Shown: positions 1 to 9,463, counted from the stretch's first letter. The stretch is DNA of 64,000 nucleotides from CAYJPV01 sp964372095 (GCA_964372095.1 CAYJPV010000011.1:62001-126000), one strand, 5' to 3'. The notes: generated by a model not told the origin, from the letters alone. Numbers and translations are program-made.

Positions 1-1
1 G

Positions 2-1723
2 GCCCTCGGCGCGGCCACGCCCGCGGAGCCGATCGCGATGTTCAGGCGGTCACGATCGGATGCCGGCTTCAGCGTCTCGCGGCGGTCGCACCTGCTGCGC
101 GTACGCCTGTCCAGGGCCGAAGCCCGTGCGCTCACGCTCGTCCTGGCCTACCTGCGCGAGTTGTGGACAGCCGCCTCCAGTCGCCGAGACGCGGAAGCAC
201 GGCTCGTGGCCACCGTGCTCCTCAAACGCGCGCTCTCGACACCGGCCTCCCTGGCCCGGTCCATCGAGCGGCGCCGCTCACTGCTGGACGCCGGGGCCCT
301 GCCCTCCGAACAACAGTTGGCGCTTCCGCTCGACGACATGGATGACGCCGACGACGAACCGGGGCACGTACTGGCGGCACCGGGACTCGACCACCGCGAC
401 GGCGAGAGGGCCTGGCTCGATCAGATCGCGGCATCCCTGACACACGTCCACGGGTCCAGCAAAGTCCGTGCGGTCGAACGCCTCGTGCGGCGGGCGCGTG
501 AACCGATCATTGTCTACACCGAGTATCGCGATACGCTGCGGGAACTCGAGGACACACTGGGGCGGGCCGCCCGGGTAGCCACGCTGCACGGCGGGCTCGA
601 TCAGGCGCAGCGCCGTTTGGCCCTCGATCGGTTTGCGGACGGCCGGGCCGACGCGCTCCTCGCCACAGACGCGGGCGGCGCGGGTCTCAACCTGCAGAGC
701 CGCTGCCGTCTGGTGGTGAACCTTGAATTGCCGTGGAACCCCGTCCGGCTCGAACAGCGAGCCGGGCGCGTGGATCGCATCGGACAGACACGCACGGTGC
801 ACACCGTCCACCTTGTCGCCCGGGCCACGCCAGAGGAACGAGTACTGGCTCGGCTGGTCAGGCGTTCAAGACAGGCGAACGCGGCGCTGTCGGACACCGC
901 CGCGGCAACTCTGACCGAGCCTCGCTACGACGAGTCTCAGGCGGCTGAGGTATGCCTCGGACTGCGGCCTCCCCGAACGTTGTGGGTTCCGGCGCCTGAC
1001 CGCGCGGCGCCGGACGCGGCGGGAAAGGTCCGCGTGCACCGGCCGGCGCTGGAGGCCGACGGGAGGCGCCACGCCCTCGCACAGATCGGCCGGCGCCGCC
1101 TGGCCGACGCGTTGCCCCGGCACCGGACCGCCTCGAAGCAGGCACCCGACCGCACCGCGCCGTATCTGCGCATCCGCGCCGGCCGGTCGGATCGCCGCCG
1201 CGGGGCCGGCCTGCTCGTCTCCGGGACAGGCACCCGTGCCCTCGCCGTCTTTGAACTTCAGATCGTGGACGAACGCCGCCATCTGGTCGACGAACATCTG
1301 ATCGTCCTGCTGGTCCGTGTGTCGTGGCTGACGACGCATGCCGTGCTGGCCCATCAGGCAAGCCTGCTGCGAATCGCCACGATGCTCGGCCGGCACCCTC
1401 TGGTGCGCGACGTGCTCGACACGGAAGCCAGGCGGAGACTGGCGGTGGTTCGTTACCACATCGATTCGGCGGGCAGTGCGCTCGCGACCCGACGACAGGC
1501 GCTGGCGAAACAATCACAGGAACGCGCTCTCGAGGGCGGACCTTATCAGGCCGGCTTGTTCGACCGGCGCGCGGAGCGGGAGGCGGCACGGACAACAGCC
1601 GGTCCGATCGCCGGCCAGTTGTCTCAGTTCGGGTTTCCGCTCTGGCCCGGAGGCGACCCGGGGGGCCTTGTCTTGGCTCACCCGCCACGATTGCGCTGGC
1701 TCTGGTGGCCGGGATGCCCATAG
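2..1723 (+). CDS. SNF2-family helicase, C-terminal part (5' end outside window)
   Basis: The frame is open from the first bases of the window, so the true start lies to the left and about 573 residues are visible. The helicase C-terminal lobe is clear: a VYTEYRDTL segment near base 509, a TDAGGAGLNLQ motif near base 664 and the motif VI stretch QRAGRVDRIGQ near bases 754-786, the form typical of SNF2 ATPases that translocate on double-stranded DNA. The remaining ~280 residues are basic and rich in Arg and carry no motif I know. It overlaps the next gene by 10 bp, so the two are translationally coupled. A SNF2 helicase followed by an Eco57I-like methylase is the drmD-drmMI arrangement of class 1 DISARM; other helicase-methylase restriction systems are possible. 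The N-terminal ATPase lobe is not visible. Confidence 0.85.
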   Translation, partial: ALGAATPAEPIAMFRRSRSDAGFSVSRRSHLLRVRLSRAEARALTLVLAYLRELWTAASSRRDAEARLVATVLLKRALSTPASLARSIERRRSLLDAGALPSEQQLALPLDDMDDADDEPGHVLAAPGLDHRDGERAWLDQIAASLTHVHGSSKVRAVERLVRRAREPIIVYTEYRDTLRELEDTLGRAARVATLHGGLDQAQRRLALDRFADGRADALLATDAGGAGLNLQSRCRLVVNLELPWNPVRLEQRAGRVDRIGQTRTVHTVHLVARATPEERVLARLVRRSRQANAALSDTAAATLTEPRYDESQAAEVCLGLRPPRTLWVPAPDRAAPDAAGKVRVHRPALEADGRRHALAQIGRRRLADALPRHRTASKQAPDRTAPYLRIRAGRSDRRRGAGLLVSGTGTRALAVFELQIVDERRHLVDEHLIVLLVRVSWLTTHAVLAHQASLLRIATMLGRHPLVRDVLDTEARRRLAVVRYHIDSAGSALATRRQALAKQSQERALEGGPYQAGLFDRRAEREAARTTAGPIAGQLSQFGFPLWPGGDPGGLVLAHPPRLRWLWWPGCP

Positions 1724-4700
1724 GACCGGTTTCAGGACCTGCATGTGCGGCCTCTCTGCGACCGCGAGAACGGGTTTTGAAACCGCCTGACGAGGTGCGG
1801 GCGCCCCTCGTTGGCGGCATGCGCGGTGCACTGGTGTCGGGTTGGTACACCAGCCAGAGGCTGGGCGTGGAGTTCGAAGACGAAATCGGAACCGAGACAC
1901 GCGCGCGCGGCCGTCGCGAGTTCTGTGCGTGGTGGCGGGCGAACGGCTGCCGCCTGGGCCCGGCATCGAGCCTCAGGATGGTCTGCGACGCGGGGGCAAG
2001 CCCGCTCCTTGAGATTCTGGGCCTCCGCTGGTCGCCGCCGCGTATCCAGTCCGCGGTGCCGTTCGCCGTGGCTCCCGCCGAAGGACCTGCCGGGCCCATC
2101 CCGGTCGTCGTCACGACGTGGGGCGCAGGCCTCGACCGGCACTTCTCCCGGGCCGCAGGAACGGCACATCACGCGCGCGGCCCGTGGCTGCTTGGTTTCG
2201 ACGGCCGGGTACTCCGACTCTGGGACGCGCGGCGCGGGTGGGCCCGCGCGTTTGTGGAGTTCGACATCGAGACCGCGTATCACGACGAACGGACATTCGT
2301 GGTCGTCTGGGCTCTGGTGCGAGCCGAGGCGCTGGCAGCCTCGACCGCCCGCATCGCGGAGGCATCCGCCCGTCATGGAACAGCCGTGTGCGCCTCCCTG
2401 CGGGACGGCGTCCGCGAGGCGCTCACCTTGTTCGTCACGGGATTCACAAAACACGGGACCACACGAAGGACACGCGCGGCCGACGGAACCGCCGCGTTCG
2501 AGCAGTCGCTGACGCTGATCTACCGCCTTCTCTTCCTGCTCTTCGCCGAGTCTCGCGGGCTGATGCCTGCGTGGCACCGCACCTACCGCCGCTCCTACTC
2601 CGTCGAAGCCCTCCGGATCCGGGCCGAACGCCCGGGCCCGCACACAGGAATCTGGGCGTCGCTCCAGGCCATGTCGAGAATGGCCCACGATGGCTGTCAC
2701 GCCGGAACCCTGGTCGTCACCCCGTTCAACGGCCGGCTGTTCTCGCCCTCGCGCGCGCCGCTTGCCGAGGCTGCCTGCCTGGACGATGACCTGGTCGCGC
2801 GGGCCGTGCTGGCGATCACGACGGCACAGGTGCCGCACGGACGCGAGCGAATCGCGTTCTCCGACCTGGGGGTCGAACAACTGGGCGCCATCTACGAGAG
2901 CGTGCTCGACTACGAACTCGTGCCCGCCCCGACATCGGGCCGGCCGCTGGCCGGATCACGGCAGGCAGACCGCACGGCGGCCCTCCAGGGCACCGGCATC
3001 CGCCGCAAGGCCACGGGCACGTTCTACACGCCGCGTGAGATGACCGACTACCTGGTTCGTCGCGCCCTCGAACCGCTCGTCGCGGGGCGCACGGCGGACG
3101 GCATCCTGCGCATCACGGTGCTCGACCCGGCCATGGGCAGCGGCGCGTTCCTCGTAGCTGCCTGTCACTATCTGGCCGCCGCGTACGAAGACGCGCTCGT
3201 CCAGGAACGCGGCCTGCTGCCCGGCGACGTGACGGACGACGACCGGGCGCACTACCGCCGCCTGGTTGCACAACGGTGCCTCTACGGCGTCGATCTGAAC
3301 CCGATGGCCGTCCAGGTGGCCCGGCTCTCGATGTGGCTCGCCACGCTCGCGGCGTCGAAGCCGCTGACGTTTCTCGATCACCACCTGTCGGTCGGCAACA
3401 GCCTCGTGGGCGCCAGCCTGGACGCCGTCGCCAGCCGGCCGCCTGGCGGTCGCACACGCCAGCGGCGGCCGGGCCAACTCCCCCTGTTCGCAGCCTCGGA
3501 GGTCGAGCCGGCCCTCACGCGGGCCCTGCCTCTGCGCACCGGCCTGGCGTTCATGCCTGACGACCACGTCTCGGTGGTTCGCGACAAAGAACGGGCCCTC
3601 GCGTCCCTGCGCAGTACGGACCACGGACTCGGCCTCTGGCGGCGCCTCGCGGATCTCTGGTGTGCGGGATGGTTCTGGGACGCACCCGCAGGCCCGACAC
3701 CTGCCGCGGGCGTGTTTGCCGAGATGGCTGCCGCGCTCCGCGGCGGTCCGGTTACGCTGCCAGCCGGTGCGCTCCACGATCTGCTCGGTCACGCACGGCG
3801 CATCGCTGACGGTCTGCGGTGTTTTCACTGGACGCTGGAGTTTCCCGAGGTCTTCTACGACACGGCTGGCACACCGCGCGCGGATGCCGGTTTCGACGCC
3901 GTGATCACCAACCCGCCGTGGGACATGGTGCGTGCCGACCTTGGTTCGTCCGAGTGCCGTACGCAGACCCGCGCGCACGGCACGAGACTCGTCGCCTTCG
4001 CGAGGCAGTCGGGCACGTACACGCTTGCGGAAACCGGCCAGGCGAATCTCTACCAGCTGTTCGTCGAACGATGCCTGTCATTGACGAAACCAGGAGGCCG
4101 CGTCGGCCTGATCGTACCCTGGGGACTTGCGTCGGATCGCGGCAGCGACGCCTTGCGCGCGGCGTTGATCGACCGGTGCGCGCTCGACACGCTCGTGGGA
4201 TTCGAGAACACGCACGGCGTCTTCCCGATCCACAGGGGTGTGCGCTTCCTGCTGCTCTCGGCTTCGCCCGGTCCCTCGACGCGGCAGGTCACATGCCGAT
4301 TCGGCGTGCATCACCTGAGCGACCTGGAGGCCGGGCAGGACGTCCCGGAGTGTGTCACCCTGACGCCGGGCCTGCTCCAGGCGTTGTCCGGCCCCGCACG
4401 AGCGTTCCCGTACGTCAGGACCCGCGCGGACCTCAGGATTCTCGAACGGCTCGGGGCACAGTTTCCGGCCCTCGCGTCCCCGCGCGGCTGGGGCCTCCGA
4501 TTCGGGCGCGAACTGAACGCCAGCGACGACAGGCCCCTCATGGCCCGGGGCGGCCCCGGGCTTCCCGTCGTCGAGGGCAAACACATCACGCCCTTCAGGG
4601 TCGTGGTCGAACCGGGCGGCCTGCGCGTACCGGACCGGGAACGACTCCGGACGGACACGCTGCGCCGGGCGGTGATGACGTGGCGGCTGGCATACCGGGA

Positions 4701-5202
4701 CGTCACGGGGCCGACCAACCAGTGGACCCTGATTGCCGCCCTGATTCCGCCCGGGCACGTCACCGTACACACCGTGCTGTGCCTCAAGTCGCCGATGGCC
4801 CTGCAGGTGCAGGCGTATCTGTGCGCGGTGCTCAACAGCGTCGTCGCGAACTTCCTGACGCGTCTGTGGGTGACGACCCACGTCGGCGCTGGCGTCATGG
4901 CTCGACTGCCTGCGCCTCGGCTGGATGAGTACGACCCCGAATTCGTCGCGGTCGCCAGCCTGGCGCTCGCCCTTCGAGACGACCCGCCCGACCGGTCCGA
5001 ATGCGCCGCCAGGCTCCAGGTCCGCATGGCCCGCCTGTACGGCCTCACCCGCGAGGAGTTCGTTCACGTGCTCGAGGCGTTCCCGCTCGTGGCCGACGAT
5101 TTCGCACGCGGGTGTCTCGATGAATGGGACACGCCGCCACCCTGTCTCAAGCCAGCCGTTGACGGACAACGCCGCCGGCGATACCCTCGCGACGAGACCT
5201 GA
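1714..5202 (+). CDS. Eco57I-like adenine-specific DNA methyltransferase (DrmMI/type IIG-like)
   Basis: I chose ATG 1714, which overlaps the helicase stop codon; the frame is open further upstream but only as arginine-rich shadow sequence. The protein is 1162 residues. SAM-binding motif I reads DPAMGSGAF near residue 471, followed by YGVDLNPMAVQVARLSMWL; the catalytic motif IV is NPPW near residue 733. This is an N6-adenine methylase of the gamma class with a long insertion between the motifs and a C-terminal specificity-like region (RLWVTTHVGAGVMARLPAP). I see no PD-(D/E)XK nuclease, so cutting, if any, needs a partner. In class 1 DISARM this enzyme marks self DNA while DrmABC and DrmD act on phage DNA; no drmABC lies downstream here, so they would have to be left of the window. 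Confidence 0.85.
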   Translation: MPIGPVSGPACAASLRPRERVLKPPDEVRAPLVGGMRGALVSGWYTSQRLGVEFEDEIGTETRARGRREFCAWWRANGCRLGPASSLRMVCDAGASPLLEILGLRWSPPRIQSAVPFAVAPAEGPAGPIPVVVTTWGAGLDRHFSRAAGTAHHARGPWLLGFDGRVLRLWDARRGWARAFVEFDIETAYHDERTFVVVWALVRAEALAASTARIAEASARHGTAVCASLRDGVREALTLFVTGFTKHGTTRRTRAADGTAAFEQSLTLIYRLLFLLFAESRGLMPAWHRTYRRSYSVEALRIRAERPGPHTGIWASLQAMSRMAHDGCHAGTLVVTPFNGRLFSPSRAPLAEAACLDDDLVARAVLAITTAQVPHGRERIAFSDLGVEQLGAIYESVLDYELVPAPTSGRPLAGSRQADRTAALQGTGIRRKATGTFYTPREMTDYLVRRALEPLVAGRTADGILRITVLDPAMGSGAFLVAACHYLAAAYEDALVQERGLLPGDVTDDDRAHYRRLVAQRCLYGVDLNPMAVQVARLSMWLATLAASKPLTFLDHHLSVGNSLVGASLDAVASRPPGGRTRQRRPGQLPLFAASEVEPALTRALPLRTGLAFMPDDHVSVVRDKERALASLRSTDHGLGLWRRLADLWCAGWFWDAPAGPTPAAGVFAEMAAALRGGPVTLPAGALHDLLGHARRIADGLRCFHWTLEFPEVFYDTAGTPRADAGFDAVITNPPWDMVRADLGSSECRTQTRAHGTRLVAFARQSGTYTLAETGQANLYQLFVERCLSLTKPGGRVGLIVPWGLASDRGSDALRAALIDRCALDTLVGFENTHGVFPIHRGVRFLLLSASPGPSTRQVTCRFGVHHLSDLEAGQDVPECVTLTPGLLQALSGPARAFPYVRTRADLRILERLGAQFPALASPRGWGLRFGRELNASDDRPLMARGGPGLPVVEGKHITPFRVVVEPGGLRVPDRERLRTDTLRRAVMTWRLAYRDVTGPTNQWTLIAALIPPGHVTVHTVLCLKSPMALQVQAYLCAVLNSVVANFLTRLWVTTHVGAGVMARLPAPRLDEYDPEFVAVASLALALRDDPPDRSECAARLQVRMARLYGLTREEFVHVLEAFPLVADDFARGCLDEWDTPPPCLKPAVDGQRRRRYPRDET

Positions 5203-5207
5203 CGTTC

Positions 5208-6608
5208 GTGATTCGACGTATCGCCCAGCCCGCCGGCCGGCTTGCCTGCACACTCACGCTGCTGATCGCCTGGGCGGCTTGGCCGGGCACCCCCCTGTCC
5301 AGTGACGCAGCGCAGCCGCCGGCCGACCTGGTCATTCGCCACGTGCGGGTCGTCCACGGCGACGGCCGCGTCACGCCGGATGCGACGGTCATCGTGCGGG
5401 CCGGCCACGTCGAGACCATTCTGACCGGCACGGCACTGCGAGGTTCGGCCGGCAACCTTCCATCTCGCGCGAGCATTGACGGAACGGGCAGGACCCTGCT
5501 GCCGGGTCTGATTGACGCCCACGTGCGGCTCGAGCCCTGGATGCTGCCGCGTTTCTTCGCGCTGGGGGTCACCACAGTACGGGATCTGCACACCACCAGT
5601 GACGACATCTTCCGGCTCGCCGCCACCGACCAGCGCACGCACCCCTTCATCATCGCGTCCGGCCCGACGATCGACGCACCGGGCAGCAGTGCCGGACAGA
5701 CGATCCCCGTCGACACCGTCGGTGAGGCCCGTGCCGCCGTCAGGCTCCTCGTCAACTCCGGAGCGCGAGTCATTTCGGTGTCGCCCCGTCTCGGACCAGT
5801 CATGCTGTCGGTGGTCGTGTCGGATGCACGGGCGAGAGGTGTGCCCGTGGCGGCCCGCCTGGGCGCCACGACGGCGACGCAGGCGGCTGACGCTGGCGTG
5901 ACGTCCATCGAACAGGTGAGCGGCGTTGTCGAGGCGGCCAGCACCGATGCCTCGGCCCTCGTCGCCGCGCACGCAAACCCTGCGGCAGGCTGGACAGCCG
6001 CCCAACTGGGATGGCGGCGGCTGACGCTGCAGCGACTCGAAGACGTGGCACGCGAACTGGCGGAAAAGGGTGTGGTACTCGTCCCGACCCTGGCGTGGCA
6101 TGAGGCCATCTTCCGCCTCGCAGACGCGGACATCGCCAGCCATCCCGACCTTGCGCACGTGCCCGACGGGCTACCCTCCCGTGCATGGAAGCCAGCCGAC
6201 GTCATGGCACGCGCCGGCTGGACACCGCAGACGTTGTCGCAATTCAGGCAGGCGTTCCCGATCCTGCAGCAGTTCGTCGCCACCTTCTCGAGAGTGGGCG
6301 GCCGTGTCGTGACCGGCACCGGCACCGGCCAGCCGTATGTCGTGCCTGGCACCAGCCTGCACCGCGAACTCGAACTGCTGGTCGCGTGCGGACTGTCCCC
6401 GGGTCAGGCCATCAAGGCCGCCACCGCCGACGCAGCCGACCTGCTTGGCGTGAAAGACCGGTCCGGCACGATTGACCCGGGCAGAGCAGCGGACTTCGTC
6501 CTCGTCGACGGCAACCCGCTCACCGACATCCGCCACACGCGGCGCATCGTCGCTGTCTTCAGGGACGGAATCTCACTGGGGGCTGGGGCAGTAGACAGTA
6601 GACAGTAG
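5208..6608 (+). CDS. secreted amidohydrolase-family protein lacking metal ligands
   Basis: GTG start five bases after the methylase stop; the first ~30 residues form a signal peptide (hydrophobic stretch TLTLLIAWAAW, Ala-rich cleavage zone). The 466-residue body has the imidazolonepropionase-like amidohydrolase layout, including the late HRELELLVACGLSPGQAIKAAT helix region. The metal-binding positions are changed: the first-strand HxH is HVR (His105, Arg107), the IEH motif is IEQ (Gln236), and the GTDAG motif that carries the catalytic Asp is GTGTG (Gly372). It is therefore probably not a metallohydrolase of the usual kind; it could be a pseudoenzyme or a binding protein. The last five codons and the TAG stop are supplied by the GTAGACA heptamer array. 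Family assignment is firm, activity is unknown. Confidence 0.8.
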   Translation: MIRRIAQPAGRLACTLTLLIAWAAWPGTPLSSDAAQPPADLVIRHVRVVHGDGRVTPDATVIVRAGHVETILTGTALRGSAGNLPSRASIDGTGRTLLPGLIDAHVRLEPWMLPRFFALGVTTVRDLHTTSDDIFRLAATDQRTHPFIIASGPTIDAPGSSAGQTIPVDTVGEARAAVRLLVNSGARVISVSPRLGPVMLSVVVSDARARGVPVAARLGATTATQAADAGVTSIEQVSGVVEAASTDASALVAAHANPAAGWTAAQLGWRRLTLQRLEDVARELAEKGVVLVPTLAWHEAIFRLADADIASHPDLAHVPDGLPSRAWKPADVMARAGWTPQTLSQFRQAFPILQQFVATFSRVGGRVVTGTGTGQPYVVPGTSLHRELELLVACGLSPGQAIKAATADAADLLGVKDRSGTIDPGRAADFVLVDGNPLTDIRHTRRIVAVFRDGISLGAGAVDSRQ

Positions 6609-6680
6609 ACAGTAGGAAGCAGGCAGTGACGGCGGCTGTCGCTCGGCTCTTGTCTACTGACTACTGACTACTGACTACTT
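6591..6680. repeat. heptamer array pair between convergent genes (GTAGACA / TGACTAC)
   Basis: Bases 6591-6625 are tandem 7-mers (three exact GTAGACA copies, then decaying ones); bases 6651-6680 are 7-mers of TGACTAC, whose reverse complement is GTAGTCA. The two halves can therefore pair as a long imperfect hairpin with about 25 nt of loop between two convergent genes. Each half supplies the TAG stop codon of the gene that runs into it. Confidence 0.85.
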
Positions 6681-7610
6681 CCCGCTCCCAATCCCCAGTG
6701 TGTGCGGCTTGAGCACCGCGTAGAGGCCGGCCATGACGGGCGTGGGAACGCCTGCGGCCTTGCCGCGGCGCACCACGGATCCCGCCAGCGATTCGATCTC
6801 GATCCGCTTCCCGGCCTGCAGATCGATGAGCAGCGACGAACGTGTCGATGGCGGCAACGCCTCCGCGTACGCGATGACCCGATCGAGCACTCCTTCACGA
6901 AGGGCAATCTTCTCGGCACGCGCCACCAGCTCGACCTCGAGCACGCCTTCCAGGAACTGCTCCCGGATGACCGGGTCGGCCCACAGCGGTCCCATCGGCA
7001 GCCGCGCCGCTCCCGTGAATGCGGCGAAAGGCGCCAGGTAGATGAACTTCTCCCACATCGGCACGCGTGCATCCGCCACGGGCTCGGCGTGGATGTCCGC
7101 GGCTTTCATGACGTCCGCGATGGCGGCCACCCGTGCGGACACCTCTTGCCGCTCGCCGAACGCCTCACCGAACACGATGCGCCGGTGCGTGCCGGTCTGT
7201 TCGATGAACCCCGGGGCCGCAATCGCCGTCGCCACGTAGGTCGGCCCGCCGAGCACCCGTTCGGGGCCGACCACTGCCGCCACGTCATCCACGCTGTCCA
7301 CGCCGTTCTGAAGCGTGATGACCACCGTTGACGGCCCCATCAGCGGAGCCAGCATGGGCAGCACCGTCGGGTTGTCGTAGGTCTTGACCGCCAGCAGGAC
7401 CACGTCCACCGGTCCGATGGCCGCGGCGTGCTCTTCCGCGTGCGCACGAACCGTGAAGTCACCGAGCGGACTCCAAATCATCAAGCCGCGCTCGCGCAGC
7501 GCCTTGAGGTGCGCCCCACGGGCCACGAACGACACCTTCTGCCCCGACAGCGCGAGTTTCGCGCCGTAATACCCGCCGACAGCTCCGGAACCGACAATGG
7601 CAAAGTGCAT
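6675..7610 (-). CDS. panE: 2-dehydropantoate 2-reductase (ketopantoate reductase)
   Basis: A 311-residue soluble protein of the usual family length. The N-terminal Rossmann motif is GSGAVGGYYGAKLA (residues 7-20), followed by LLAVKTYDN with Lys76 in the NADP site; the central MWEKFIYLAPFAAFTG segment has the expected catalytic lysine (Lys188), and the C-terminal half has the family signature SSLLIDLQAGKRIEIESLAG. It reduces ketopantoate to pantoate with NADPH in pantothenate and CoA synthesis; some paralogues of this family act on other 2-oxo acids, so the role in the CoA pathway is likely but not certain. It is transcribed alone, convergent with the amidohydrolase; its TAG stop is part of the heptamer array. 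Confidence 0.9.
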   Translation of the reverse strand: MHFAIVGSGAVGGYYGAKLALSGQKVSFVARGAHLKALRERGLMIWSPLGDFTVRAHAEEHAAAIGPVDVVLLAVKTYDNPTVLPMLAPLMGPSTVVITLQNGVDSVDDVAAVVGPERVLGGPTYVATAIAAPGFIEQTGTHRRIVFGEAFGERQEVSARVAAIADVMKAADIHAEPVADARVPMWEKFIYLAPFAAFTGAARLPMGPLWADPVIREQFLEGVLEVELVARAEKIALREGVLDRVIAYAEALPPSTRSSLLIDLQAGKRIEIESLAGSVVRRGKAAGVPTPVMAGLYAVLKPHTLGIGSGK

Positions 7611-7625
7611 GGGGACATCGTACTA

Positions 7626-7708
7626 GGGATTGGGGATTAGGGATTGGGGATTAGGGAAAGGCAGTGGATGTCCCCCTTGCCCCTTGCCCCTTGCCCCCTT
7701 GTCCCTAC
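7626..7708. repeat. composite heptamer element with conserved core
   Basis: Four 7-mers alternating GGGATTG and GGGATTA (7626-7653), then a core containing CAGTGGATGTCCCC (7662-7675) preceded by GGGAAAGG, then C-rich repeats of the type CCCCTTG (7672-7708). The same core occurs at 13760-13773 (other strand) and 35195-35208. It lies between divergent genes. Confidence 0.85.
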
Positions 7709-7735
7709 CCATGTCCCACCCCCCATGTCCCGGAG

Positions 7736-7741
7736 TACAAT
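7736..7741 (+). promoter_or_regulatory. candidate -10 box TACAAT close to a start codon
   Basis: TACAAT ends 9 nt before the GTG at 7751. If it is a -10 element, transcription would begin at or next to the start codon, giving a leaderless or nearly leaderless mRNA. No convincing -35 box is visible; the sequence upstream is heptamer repeat. Confidence 0.35.
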
Positions 7742-7750
7742 CCGCCCATC

Positions 7751-9463
7751 GTGGAATCCAGGATCGCGACCCTCCTCGTTGCTGTCATTGTCGTCGGCTC
7801 CATCGTCGCCGGGCTGATTGTCGGCGCCCGCAATGACGAACGCCCCGACGCCGTGGATCTGATCGTCTACAACGGGCAGGTGTTTGCCGGCCCGGGTCAG
7901 CCGCGCGCCGAGGCGCTCGCCATCAAGGGGAACGAGATCCTGCGCGTCGGATCCAATCGCGAGATCAAGACCATGCGCGGGCGGTCAACGAGCATGATCG
8001 ACGCCCACGGCGGCACGGTGCTGCCGGGGTTCAACGACTCGCACGTCCACTTCATCGGCGGCGGCACCGCCCTGGAACGCGTGAACCTGCTTGACGCCGA
8101 GACGCTGGACGCCATCAAAGCCAGGATCGTGGAGTTTGCCGGATCGCATGCCGATCAGCCGTGGGTGCTCGGCCGCGGGTGGTACTACTCGCCGTTCCCG
8201 GGCGGGCTCCCGACGAAAGATATTCTGGACGAGCTTGTGCCCGATCGGCCGGCGTACATGACCTGTTACGACGGACACACGTCCTGGGCCAACTCGAAAG
8301 CCCTCGAACTGGCGGGCATCACGAAAGACACGCCAGACCCCCGGAACGGCGTGGTCGTTCGGGATCCGAAGACGGGAGAACCGACCGGCGTCCTGAAGGA
8401 AGCCGCCATGCAGCTCGTGGCCAGGGTCCTGCCCGACACCACGAACGAGGACCGTCTGCGCGCGATCCGGACAGCCGTGAAAGAAGCCCATCGCCTGGGC
8501 ATCACGAGCGTCCAGGAGGCCGGCACCAGCCCCGAACGTATCGCGCTGTTCGAAGACGCGCGGAAGGCGGGCGACCTGCAGGTGCGCGTGTACGCGGCCA
8601 TGGGAGCCGGCGCCGACACGACCGAAGCCGAGGCGGACGCCTTGGACGCGGTCCGGAGCCGGTACGCCAACGACCCGGTCATCCGGGTCGGGGCCATCAA
8701 GCTGATGGTCGACGGGGTAATCGAGTCGCACACGGCCGCGATGCTCCAGCCGTACGCCAACACACCCGCGACGGGCGAGGCGATGATGTCGCCGGCCGAT
8801 CTGCAGCGTGTCGTGAATCTGTTCGACCGCCGCGGCTGGCAGATCTTCACGCATGCCATCGGCGACGGTGCCGTGCGCATGACGCTCGACGCGTACGAAG
8901 CCGCCGGCCGCGCCAATCCGGCCCCGTTGCGCGGCCGCCGCCACCGGGTCGAACACGCGGAAACGATCGACCCGGCCGACATCCCGAGATTCGCGTCAAC
9001 CGGCACGATCGTGTCGTTCATGCCCTTCCACGCGAACCCGACGCCGGCTCAGCTGGACGTCTGGAGGGCCAACATCGGTCCTGAGCGCGCGTCGCGCGGC
9101 TGGATCGCACGGACGTTGCTCGACTCGGGCGCGCGCCTGACGCTCGGCAGCGACTGGCCGGTGGTCTCGTTGGATCCGCGTCTCGAAATCAACATGGCCG
9201 TCACGAGGAAGACGCCGGACGGCACGCCGCCTGAAGGCTGGCTGCCGGAGCAGGCCATCACGCTCGACGAAGCGATTGCCGGGCTGACCCAATGGGCTGC
9301 TTACGCGTCTTTCGAAGACCACCGGAAGGGCAAGCTCGCTCCGGGGTATCTGGCCGATCTCGTCATCCTGTCAGCCGACGTCTTCGCCCTGCCCGCAGAC
9401 AAGTTGCTCGACGCCGAGGTGGACGTCACGATCTTCGACGGCAAGGTCGTGTACGAACGATAG
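7751..9463 (+). CDS. membrane-anchored amidohydrolase, YtcJ-like (Amidohydro_3)
   Basis: The longest reading starts in the repeat element and gives Pro-rich sequence, so GTG 7751 is preferred, giving 570 residues. A single N-terminal membrane segment (ATLLVAVIVVGSIVAGLIV) anchors it or serves as a signal. The metal centre is intact: SHVHF after LPGFND, FTHAIGDGAV, RHRVEHAE and LGSDWPV, in the order usual for the Amidohydro_3 family; the C-terminal strand domain closes the TIM barrel. Members hydrolyse amide or related bonds in varied small molecules and the substrate cannot be read from sequence. It contrasts with the other amidohydrolase in this window, which has lost these residues. Monocistronic, divergent from panE. 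Confidence 0.85.
   Translation: MESRIATLLVAVIVVGSIVAGLIVGARNDERPDAVDLIVYNGQVFAGPGQPRAEALAIKGNEILRVGSNREIKTMRGRSTSMIDAHGGTVLPGFNDSHVHFIGGGTALERVNLLDAETLDAIKARIVEFAGSHADQPWVLGRGWYYSPFPGGLPTKDILDELVPDRPAYMTCYDGHTSWANSKALELAGITKDTPDPRNGVVVRDPKTGEPTGVLKEAAMQLVARVLPDTTNEDRLRAIRTAVKEAHRLGITSVQEAGTSPERIALFEDARKAGDLQVRVYAAMGAGADTTEAEADALDAVRSRYANDPVIRVGAIKLMVDGVIESHTAAMLQPYANTPATGEAMMSPADLQRVVNLFDRRGWQIFTHAIGDGAVRMTLDAYEAAGRANPAPLRGRRHRVEHAETIDPADIPRFASTGTIVSFMPFHANPTPAQLDVWRANIGPERASRGWIARTLLDSGARLTLGSDWPVVSLDPRLEINMAVTRKTPDGTPPEGWLPEQAITLDEAIAGLTQWAAYASFEDHRKGKLAPGYLADLVILSADVFALPADKLLDAEVDVTIFDGKVVYER

Noticed and set aside
1324..1713. Upstream extension of the methylase frame
   Set aside because: Would overlap the helicase gene by 400 bp and has no family similarity; ATG 1714 at the helicase stop is better.
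858..2114. Minus-strand frame across the helicase-methylase junction
   Set aside because: Low-complexity Arg/Pro-rich translation opposite clear enzymes; no ribosome site.
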